DNA of 64,000 nt from Lumbricus rubellus. Lineage: Eukaryota > Annelida > Clitellata > Crassiclitellata > Lumbricidae. Within the stretch, counting starts at the first letter, position 1; every line of letters starts with the position of its first letter. The stretch lies in the NCBI GenBank assembly GCA_945859605.1, contig OX243827.1, positions 8,450,717 through 8,514,716 on the forward strand. Direction: 5' to 3'. Made by a program: the position numbers and the translations under genes. Below, one piece after another: positions 21,801 through 33,800 of this stretch. Under the pieces are notes generated by a model that saw only the letters and a program-made list of their open reading frames with translations, was not told the DNA's origin and did not search any database.

Positions 21801-24800
21801 AAAGGTTTGTCAGTCACTCATTCAATTGAGTAAAGCGGGGAGGAGACCCGACCGACGACTCCAATTGGAGCGTAGACTCGGAACCGACCTGGGCTGGCGA
21901 ACCAAAGTCCACCGTGCCCACCTTCTCGTGGTGCGACCTGTTAGTAACCTTTCCGTATGGAAGGGTGAACGAACGGGCACGGATGGCAAACGGGGGGAAG
22001 GCAATGGCAAACCACCCCTTATCTTCTGCCAAGAAAATAGTCATGGTGTATCTAAAGAATCAATCAACGATAGTCACCAAAGGTGAGACCCTCAGGCCTG
22101 AGGGTGACTTAATGGCTACTGGGGATGAGCATAGTGTCGAGTCGGGAGATTCAGGTTCTAATGAAGCCACAGGACCAAAGCCGAAAGGACGTCCAGCGGC
22201 GGATATGACCAGGAAGCAAAGGCTTGACATGAGCTGTAAAAAAGCCATGAAAGTTGGATCATGGAACGTCAGAAGCATGCAGAGTGGGAAGATGGACATC
22301 ATCCAAAAAGAGATGGGAAGGATGGATATAGCGATACTGGGATTATGTGAGACAAAATGGAAGGGAAAAGGACATTTTAGTTGGAACGGTTTTAAGATAG
22401 TAATGTCTGGGCAGGATGAGAGGAGAAGAAACGGAGTAGCAATCATGTGCGATAGAACGAGCGCTGATGCGATAATGGGTTATAATACAGTGAGTGACAG
22501 AGTACTGAGTGTAAGATTTCGTGGTGGAAAGATCAACACAACAATCATACAAGTATATGCCCCTACAACGATGGCGACGGAGGAGGAGCAGGAAGCTTTC
22601 TACTTGGACCTGCAAGGAACAATTGACACAACACCGAGAGGAGACATACTGGTGATTATGGGTGACTTCAATGCGAAAGTTGGTGAGGACAGAAATGGAA
22701 AGGATGAAGTAGTGGGTAAGTACGGACTGGGTGTACGGAATGAGGCAGGGGAGAGAATGGTGGAGTTCTGTGCTTCCAATGAGCTAAGAATAATGAACAC
22801 ATGGTTCGAACAACCGAAAAGAAGACTTTATACATGGACGACACCGGATGGAAAACACCGGAATCAGATCGACTACGTGGTGGTGAACAAAAGATGGAAG
22901 AGCACGATAAAAGACGTAAGAACAAGACCGGGGGCGGATTGCGGAACAGACCACGAGATAATAGTGGCTACATTGCAGCTAAAGTTGAAGAAGATGAAGA
23001 GAGATAAAAGACTGACCAGTTTTGATTGCAAAGGCATAACACCAGAATACAGAGTAGAGATAAAGAATAGGTTTGAGATCTTAGAGACAGACGATACAAT
23101 GGAAGAGCAGGATACGAACACGTTATGGACAAAGATGAAAACTGCGATCCAGGAGACTGCGGAGAAACATGTACCAAAGAAAACATCAAGGAAAACTACC
23201 CCATGGTTATCCGAAGAGACCATTGAGGTGGCAATAGAAAGGAGAGAAGCAAAGAAGGAAGGGAACAGGGATAGGGTAAAAACGTTGAATAAGACCTTCC
23301 AAAGGAAGGCAAGGGAGGATAAAGAAAACCATCTCAACGAAATGTGCAGAGAACTGGAGGAAGAAGGAAAAAAAGGAAGAACTAAAGAACTGTTCGCAAA
23401 GATGAAGGAAATAACAAAGACAGCAGGCCCTAGAATGGTTTCACTCAAGTCGAAGGATGGGAAGATAATAGGAGATGAGGAGGAGATAAAGGAAAGGTGG
23501 AGAGAGTATACGGAAGAGCTGTACATGGAAGATGAATGTGTCGAGAAGGAAAACATCAAAATAGAGGAAGTTGAGAACGAACCAGAGATATTGGAGGTAG
23601 AGGTGGAGTGGGCGATAAAACAGCTCAAGGACAACAAAGCGCCAGGACATGATGGAATACCTATAGAACTGGTAAAAGCGGGAGATGAAGCAGTGGTGAG
23701 AACTATTACAAAACTATGCAATCAAATCTGGAAAACTGGGCAGTGGCCGGAGGATTGGAAAAGGTCCGTGTTCATACCAATATTCAAGAAAGGAGATGCA
23801 AGAGAGTGTGGAAATTATCGAACGATAGCGATGATATCGCACACGAGCAAAATACTCCTCAAAATAATCCACAAAAGAATGGAGAAGACAATCGAAAGGG
23901 AATTACCAACCAACCAAGCGGGATTTAGGAAGGCGCGAGGAACGCGCGATCACATCGCCAATATAAGGTGGATTATGGAGAGACAGAGGGAATACGGGCA
24001 ACAGGTGCATATGTGTTTTATAGACTATAGCAAGGCATTTGATTGCATAGACCATACACTACTGTGGCAGACGCTAATTGAGATGGGAATTCCGAAGCAT
24101 TTGATTAAACTACTACGGGGCCTCTATGTGGATCAAGAAGCGGTAATAAGAACTGAATATGGTGACACAGGGAAATTTAAAATAAGGAAAGGAGTGAGGC
24201 AGGGGTGCATTTTGTCCCCTTTCCTGTTCAATCTGTATGCCGAGAGAATTATGAGGAGGGCTGGATTGGAGGAGGCAACAGAGGGGGTAAGGATAGCGGG
24301 GAAAATACTGAATAATCTGAGGTACGCCGATGATACGACATTATTGGCGGGTAAGAGGGACGACCTAGTCGAGTTAATAAGAAGAGTCAGGAAGGAAAGC
24401 GAAAAGGCGGGACTATACTTCAATGTAAAGAAAACAAAGGTTATGACAACTGCAACATGGAAAAACTTTGAGGTGGATGGAGAAACGATAGAGGTAGTAT
24501 CGAGCTTCACATTCCTGGGATCTATGATAGAGAAGGAGGGAAGAAGTGATATGGAAATAAGGAGGAGGGTAACAATGGGGAAAACGGCAATGAACGGTCT
24601 GGAAAAGATTTGGAAGGACAAATACGTGAGCAGGGAAACAAAGAAAAGACTGGTAAGAGCACTGATCTTCCCAGTCGTCCTATATGGATGCGAGACATGG
24701 ACAAAGACACGGGATATGGAAAAGAAAATCAACGCGTGTGAGATGTGGATTTGGAGAAAGATGCTAAGGATTTCATGGACGGAGAAGAGAACTAACGAAT

Positions 24801-27800
24801 CGGTGCGCGAGGAGCTCGGAATAGAGAGGGAGGAGACACTGCAGCAAACAGCAACTTGGAGGAAATTGAGCTACTTCGGCCATGTGATGAGATCTAACGG
24901 TTTGGAAAAGGAGCTGATGACGGCATGCGGTGAGGGACGGAGAAGATGCGGAAGACCAAGGAAGAAATGGTTGGATGAAGTACAGGAAAAGTCTGGCATG
25001 AGACTGGAGGAACTAAGAGAGGCGACTAGGGAGAGGATCAACTGGAGAAGATGCACCAGGGCTTTCGCCAGAGCTCCAGTAGCTGACGGCACCAGGTGAC
25101 CAGGTGATAGTCTGCACAAAGTATGTAAAGGGAAGTATGGTCCATTGCATGACGAAATGTGTGGTAGGATTGAATCTTCATGGACCACTGTTTAGTGGCA
25201 ATTGCGTAAAAATATCAACAAATTAAAAGTTTTAAAGTGTTGAACACACACTCAGTATAAGGACCCTTTGGACATTTTTTGACGCATGCCTGTCTTGATC
25301 TCCAGTTCAGCTTTATCGACCTTCTGCATGTAAGTGAGGCGAACAAATGACTAAATCACTGTGTGAATTTTCAGTTGAACGAAGACATGATGCCGCAGAA
25401 GGTGAAGAAGGACGTTCACGCGATAATTTTGGAATTTATTCGATCTCGACCTCCGCTTCATCCTGTAAGCGAACCGATCAATGCTAAAAATCGATTTGTT
25501 ATTTTATTTTATATAAGAATTCGCATTAACTAGTGCTTTTTGTGAGGTACTAAAAGGTGCTATAGTAAGTATCTAGATGCATGCAATTCAATGATGCTTG
25601 TGTTTTTGCTCTCCTGTGAATGGTGGGAATTAAAATAGTCTATAGATATGTGCAGTAGTGTTGTATACATATTTTCCTTTATTAACTCCTGAGTTACAAA
25701 ACTGCAATCAGTGACAATATTTAGAGAGAAGAATAATAAACATAAAAATGAGAGTTGAATTTTAAAACTGCCTTATTTAGCCGTGGTTTGGCAGGAGCAC
25801 TTCTGAGTAGCTTGCCATCAAGAGGCGCTATTATAAAATATTCTGAATAAATAAAAATTGCTGGATTAATGAACGCAGTGCAACACCAGCACAATAGAAG
25901 ATCACACTTCTTTTGTTATATGTCATCTACACATTCTACAGTTGCCAGAAAGTTCTTATAACTTACTCTGTAAACATCTACAAAAAACTCTACATATGCG
26001 TGTAAAATTCTGTGCATGCATTATGTTGTCTAGACTTTTAATTTGTAAGGACGGCTGTTAACTGCGGATGTAAACATTCATTCATTCAGAGCATTTATAT
26101 AACGCCCCTTCAAGAAACTACTTAGAGGCGCTCCATCTTAATGGTAGGATGGTAGTTAAATGTGGATGATTGGACGGAGGCGATTTGTATTGTTGCATGT
26201 AGCTGTTTGTTGTTTCTAGGCGAACAATCGCAGACTTATGTCACCACCAGTCAAGTCACCGGACATAAGAGAACAACTGATGGAATCAATCAGGTCGGAG
26301 CCGCGTCTGAAGCCAACACCCGGCAGAATTGGTGAGAGGCGTATTCTTTGTGCTTGGAGGGTTGCTATAGTTTGTTTTGTTTGTTTGTTTATATGTGCAC
26401 TTGTTATATAGGGTCACTTCAAGCTCTCTCTACTCAGAGGCGCTCCCGAATGCAGAGCGGACACTGCATCGGAGTTTCACGTCGAAGCGCTGAGCAATTG
26501 TGAGTGAAGGACTTGCCCAAGGTCCTTACGCGGCGAGGTGGATTCGAACCTCCAACCTTCCGGCTCCAGGGCAACGACGCCACCACTTCACCACCGCGCC
26601 CACAATTATATTTAATTAATTATAGTTGTATAGTTTGTTCATTCATTTACTACAAGTACTTATGTAGCGCCCCTTTAAGGTTACTGCTCAAGAGCACATG
26701 TATATTATATTATGTTATATTACATTATGCTATAGTTTGTATCTGCAATGCCATACCAGTTAGTTGAGGTACATTGCCTTTATGAAGTTGGTTTTGACAC
26801 TCATTCAACATTGCACAAAGTGTTTTTGCACCATCACTACTTCACCCAACAACTGGGCCATAATTAGGCTTGATTTGATACAGCACTGGTGAATAAGTTG
26901 GTCTCCCTGACCTGGCTTTTGCATGGTGCTGAGAACTTTCGGAGATTTTCATTACACAGATCTATATTCAATATTCTGATAATTCACTCATTTCTGTTTC
27001 GTGGGATTTTGTATTGCAGTTGAGACCTCAAGAACAAAACTCGACGATATGGATTCAACTCCGAAACCATCAAAGAAGATCATCAAGCCCGATCTAGCAC
27101 TGCTTATGTCAAATAGCTTTGATGCGAGTATTTCCACTGTTATTGTTTTTCTAACAGAACGTTGATATTTTCATTCTATTTCTTACTTCTGCTGTTGTCG
27201 TTGTCAGTATTGCATCAATTTGTTATGACCATGAAACCTGGTTTCGTTGCTTAAGGTTTGCTTGTTGCTTGAATGAATTTTTCTTGCTTCAGTGTGTATG
27301 TCTGTACAAGAATACAATTTCTTACAAATACAATACAATACAATACAATACAATTCACTTTATTGCAACCAGAAAACAAGAAAACAATAAAAGTACAAAA
27401 CATGCATGCATTGGCTACAAAGGGGGGCCCAAAAGGGATGGACATCCCGCTGGGAAGGGTCACCCAAGTAAAAAAGTCCCAAGAAAAATTAATCAAGATA
27501 GCTTAAAAGAAAGAGACTAAAACAAATTAGGTGATGACAGATTGCAGAAAAGCTTATATTGTCAAGAGCATATAGAGAAACAAACTTAACTAAGTACTTA
27601 ACTAAAATCTTAACTACACATGGTCATGTGCACTTCAAGTAGCATTAGTGGAGGAGAGTAGAAGAACACGAAGTTTCTTTTTAAATACCTGCAGACTACT
27701 CGATTGACGAATGTCAATTGGTATTGTGTTCCATACTTTAGTGCCATAAGATTTAATAGTAAACCGCCTAGTATTAGATTGAGCTTTGACAGGGCGAAAA

Positions 27801-30800
27801 GCAGATGAATTCCTAGTGAAATGCGAATGGATGTCAGAGGCGTGAGGGAGGTAACCTTGGAATACCGAAGGAAGGAGACCGTGTTCGAGTCGAAAAAAGA
27901 ACTCGCTAATTTGGAGATCCTTTATCTGGTCAATTTTCAGGAGATGAAGTTCATTAAAGGAAGGGCCAGTGTGTTCCCGTTTACGAATACCCGCAATTAT
28001 ACGAACAGCCCTCTTCTGTAAGATTACAAGTTTATGAAGCCTGGATTCGTATGTCGATGCCCAAACAAGTATCCTACATTTATAGTTTTCTCAACTGTTG
28101 GCTGGCTTGCTAGATGAATTGACAAAGTCTTTAATGTTCTGGGCATTAAATTAATAAGTCATTTTGTCATTAAGTGTTCTTTAATGTTGTGGGCATTAAA
28201 TTACTAGGTCATTTTGTCATTAAATGTTCATCGATGTCATTTGATGTAACAGGAAGACTGTGACAATGATTCAGACGACGAATTTGATGACAAGAATCGT
28301 GTAACTGCTGAACCAGTGGCTCCATTCACTCCGCTTTCCCCCAAGAGCCCACCGAGACATTTGCCATGGCAGCAGACAGGTTAGTGGCAAAATGTACTAG
28401 TACTGGCATCAGAAAGGTCAGTTATCAACTGTAGAATATTCATACATACATAATTCATAATGTTTGAATATTCATTGACAACTTGTTGTAGATGCTAAAC
28501 AGCATTTCTAGTGCAGAATATTCAGTTGTATTTATCTATAAATTTTTTATTTGCTGGTGTAGTGGAACACTGATGCTGGACTGTCAATTGAGAGGTTGGG
28601 GTTCAAATCCACGCATGCGCCCTCTACCCAACTTAGACACAATGAGTACACTGACCGTACACTGTCTGGGGGAAGATGAGACGGCAAGGGAGAGGACTGG
28701 CCACCCATTCTCTTAGATATGCCGAGGCTGAGAAAATGATGTTGCTAACATTTCATAGCCATGATTGCCTGAAGGTTTGCTTAAGGCTCTTCTTTATGGT
28801 GTTCTGTAGCAGGCTGACATTGGCTTTCACCTGGTGTGTTAGGGCAATGTGTGCGTACATATTTTACCATTGACTCCTCAGATACGCATTTCGGTGTAAT
28901 AATAATAATAATAATAACAATAGGGCATTTCCAAAATCTGACTGAACATATATTTGAGAGTACATGTACAATATGTGTCCGTCCTACTTTTGTGGCTCAG
29001 TCTCAATCATTTGCCTCAATTGGTCCTTCTCTTTGAAACGCGCTTTCTCCTTCTGTTCGCTCTATACTTCTGTCTGGCAGTCTCTCTTCTTCCTTCTCTC
29101 TTATCAAAACCTGCTTTTTATCATGGGGTCTTGTGTAACCGGAGCGCCTCTGAATTGTTCACCCTACTAGAGGTGCTTTGCAAATGCTCAAAATGCAATA
29201 CAATACTATGCTTATTATGCTTATTACGTTGCATATTATTACTATGCTTATTATTACTAAGCTTATTACTATGCTTATTATTACTATGCTTATTACTATG
29301 CTTATTATTACTATGCTTATTACGCTTCATTGTGAAGTTCCAATAGGATTATGCATGGAACGTTTGAAACAGCTGTGGTGTTGGTTCTGCTTTAAGTCAC
29401 TTGGTTCGAGGCAGTATTCATATTTAAAGAGTCGGTGTGCCTGGATTCATGCATGTGCATCAGAATTTTTAGTTGGTGCCTTTGAAGTTCCTTAAAATAA
29501 GCTTTTTGCATATGTAGAAGAGCCTGAAGAGGTACTGCTGAAGAGCAGCACATAAGAGATTCACTGCGCCTGGATTAGTGAGTGGATCATTACTGGTTTC
29601 CATCTCGGATTTTTGCATCCATGTATTAATATTATTATTATTTTATTTTTTATTTTTTTGCCCTGAGGTACTTCATTCCCCCAGGGACTTATGGGCTATT
29701 ATTAACTATTGTTATTATTAAATGAGACATCTATAAAATGCTCAGGACTGTATGACGAATTTTTGTTTAAATTTTGTTTTTATTAAGCACCACTGTCAAC
29801 AAGTGAGCAATTTTGAGTGAAGGACTTGCTCAAGGTCCCTACACAGTATAAGCGTCTCAGGAGCGACTTGAAGCTATACTCTTATTGACTAACCAATCAG
29901 AATGCTCCTATGCAGATGGCTGCGGATGAAGTCATAATAATTTACTGTATTCACTTAACGGAGAACGTAGGTTTTACTGTTTCCAGCCCTTGATCTTATG
30001 AAGATCCCATCTTCAAATAGACCAGAACGGCGTCACAGTATAACGATCTGTGAAACGCCCCGCTCCGCCCATAGTCCTACCCCAAAGGTGGGTGCCGCTG
30101 TCGAAAGCCTTGTTGTCAGGGCGCATGCGATCTGGTTGTGGCTGTGTGCGTCTTAAATATACGAGATACAATACGTAAGGCTTCGCATGCTGCGTGTGTC
30201 GTATTTTATGCCTTATGCTAGACTGGTTGGCTTAGTTTCGTATACTCGGCCTGGGTTTTGGATTAAAGATCCTTGTAATGAAAGTAACTTCTGTTTCTGA
30301 CTGTTGGTATTACTTGTGATAACACTAGTAATACTTGTAATTCACTTGTTATGTGTCAGCTGTTGTTTTAGTGTATAAGGATATGTGCTATTATGTAGTA
30401 CAACCATACATTAGTGTGTCAATAATCAATGTATGATATGGCATTTGTTTATGTAGAACACTTTTCTTGTTTGGAATGTTTTTGTGCTTGGGATTTAAGG
30501 GTTATAAGTTGTATTTTTTAACGTACACGTGTAGTAATTGTTCCGGACTTGAGTATAAAGTCTGTGAACATGTTAATAGCTACATGTCATGTGAAAGTCA
30601 TTGGTCAGTTATATCACATGTCACAGTACTACTAATTTCCCGTATCATGTCTAGAGCTAATATTTTGAATTAATTACTTAGTGTTGATAACAAATGTGGT
30701 AATTAAGGATTTTTAATCATTTTTTAATGGTTGGTTATGTTAGGCAGATTAAGGTTTTTTTAACATACAGTTTGATATTTTGGGGATTTAAAAACCTAAC

Positions 30801-33800
30801 AATGTGTGACTAACTGCATGGTGATAAATTTAAGGTTTATTGAATTTAAATTTTTTGCCATATATGATGCTTAATCTTTTACCCGTTTGCCCCGAGAATA
30901 TACGCTGAAAAAGGGCTTAAAATTTAAAAATGAACGGGTAAAGGGTTAATAGATTGCCAGTACTTAAATACATAGATGCAATACTATGCATTTCATGAAT
31001 TTTTAGATTTGGGCTTGGAAAGCATTTTTAAAGCTCTTTTGAGGAGAATATAATTAATTATAAAAAAACTGATTACTTTTAATTGATTTTATTTAATCAA
31101 GATATGTACTGGAGCAATAGAAGCAAGCTTCCTACATTGTAAAGGATATAAATTTCCAACATTTGATTTTAATACAAGTCAGAAACTGTTTTCTGCAATT
31201 TTCTTCCCCTTCTATTGTTTACAATTAAATTATCATTTGGCAATTTGTCGAGCAATGGTTCTCCCTAAAACGTAAATGTTAAGATGACAGCTGTAGTTTA
31301 AAACGAACAGGGCATTAATTTTCTTGACCGGGCGGCTTCCTGCTACAATGTTGCTGCGAGAAATTCTCCTACAGGTGCACTATTAAATGATTTGTGGATT
31401 TGGCAGCAAATGGTAATCTCATCAAAAAGAAACAGAGCTTTGATTTCATTGATTGGACAGTTTCTTGTAATGTTGCAACCGAAAAATTCTCTCCCATACA
31501 GCAGTGTAAAACTGATTTGTGGCACTTGGCAGCAAATGTTAATCTCATCAAAAAGAAACAGAGCTTTGATTTAAAATTGATTTCATTGATTGAACAGTTT
31601 CTTGTAATGTTGCAGCCCAAAAATTCTCTCCCATCCAGCAGCGTAAAACTGATTTGTGGCACTTGGCAGCAAATGTGAATCTCGTCTGTATGTCAATACG
31701 GTTTACGCTTGTCCGTCGTTGGTGGCTAATCAGACATAGCCATCTATCTATACATAGCTTGTTTTTGCATGCGACTCAATTTGCCGTGTAACATGTGTAG
31801 GTTATTTATCTTTCTCGGCTGTCCTAGATGCGCCCACGCAGCAGCAGTTCGAAATAGCTAGTCGAGACCGCAGAAATAGCATAACCGTCTGTCAGTCGCC
31901 CGGCGGCAGTCCATCATCCTCGTCTCATAGCCTGGCCCCGGACGGGCCGGGCGCGACGCAGTCGGCGAATATGGTCACCATTCAGTCTCAAGTTGACAAA
32001 TTTATGGCCGCAGACTTTTCTAATCTCGTAAGTAGCGGGCCGTTTCGGGCGGACAGCGATGGTGGTGATTCTTTTCTGTTTGCGACGTCTTCGTCGTATG
32101 TACATGTGCGTCATTTTTCTGACGACGCGGAACGTCTTGTTCTAGTCTTGTTCTAGTCTTTGCCTTGCCTCTATAACGCACATTTTGTTTGGCTGTGCTT
32201 GCTGCGTATACCGTAGACGTTGCTTGAATCGTTGAATGTCAATCGTTGAATGTGTATCATTGAATGTGAATCGATATCTGTTTGTGTAAGCCTGATTGAT
32301 GTGTTGCCGAGCAGGTTTGTTGACCTGTGGTAGCGTTAATTGCCTGTGTCAGCCGTCCACTCATGCGTAGCCACGTTATTATTTGCTGGCGAAGTCGAAA
32401 TGTGTTCTGCTGCCTGTCCATGTTTGTTTCGTATTTAGTCGATAGTTTTTTGTCGTGCTTTATGCTGTCATCGTGGCTTGCAGTTATTGGACGCTGGAAA
32501 TGATGTCATTTGAACGCTGTTGTTTTAAGCGCATTTGGGGCTAGATGTGAGTGAACCAAAAAGTCTGTTAAAGGCAAAATTTATGGGCTCAGTGTTGGTG
32601 TATGCTCATTGTTACCAAGAGGCACATTAACCCTTTAATGCCGGAGGGTATAGGATTCCCATACCATTTACTACGATCTCAAAATTAAAGGGTTAAGGTC
32701 TATGAAGTGAACATTTTGTACCATGTTGTGAAGTCTATTGTTGTTGTTGTTGTCGTCGTTGTTTTCACTCGTTGTACATAAAGTCTGGTTATTTTGTAAC
32801 GTCTGATGTAGGAGACTGATTTTATATTGCAACCATTCAAAAAGGTTGTTTAATAGCAGGGCATAGTTTTATGCATCTTTTAGTCATTTAAAAAAATCAT
32901 TATGGCAGAGTGTAGTGTTAAATGCATATCCCAGTTGTTTATTTTTAAAATTCATTATGCCATTGTCATCATTCAACGAAAATCCACAGTCATGTCGGTG
33001 TATTTATTATTCAGGAGGAAAAGAACTGCATTGAAACAGTTTGTTATATCACACCAGTTCTATTGATATCTCACCAATTCTATTGATATCACACCAGCAC
33101 TATCGATATCACACCAGTTCTCTTTATACCACACCAGCGCTACTGTAGTAGAAAATATCCGTTATGTAGTGAATTTATTGTGGCCTCCGATTTTCCATTT
33201 GTGTTTATATGAATCGGTTGAAACTTTAGGTGTTTTTACTGTACTCTTACTAGTTTCAACTATTTCACGACTTCTGTATATGTAGCATGGAATTTTACAC
33301 CAGTTGCTGTTGGTGTAAACTTGCAAAAATACTGAATGCATTTTAATTGGCATTAGAACGAAGAACAGTGGGCGTATCTAGGACCAGACTGAGTTTTTTA
33401 AGTCATTGTTTTATTTTTGCCAACATTTATGGTGGATCCAGAATCTGTGATTGAGTTGGGGGGGGAAAGAGGCTGATAGTCATTTATTTTCATGGTGGCA
33501 TAAAATGTCGGGTTCCACTGCAAAGTCTGAATGGAACTTTTACACTTTTAACCCTTTACTCATTTGCCCCGAGAATATCCGCTGAAAACACGGGCTTAAC
33601 GGGAAAAATGAACGGGTAAAGGGTTAATGTTGAATTTTAAGCATCTGGCCGTTGTAGACTGTTCTCCGTGTAATAATCTGGTTGCATTATTTATATGGTC
33701 ATTGGTCATATCCATTAATCAGAGCTGGTCTATAACCAGGACATTGGGAATTGGAAATGAACCGCTGCCGGCTCAAAGGTTATTGCTTGGGAAGTGAATG

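Noticed and set aside
22060..24732. Several antisense frames of 128-282 codons
   Set aside because: Mirror frames of the RTE ORF, whose A/G-rich codons yield few antisense stops.
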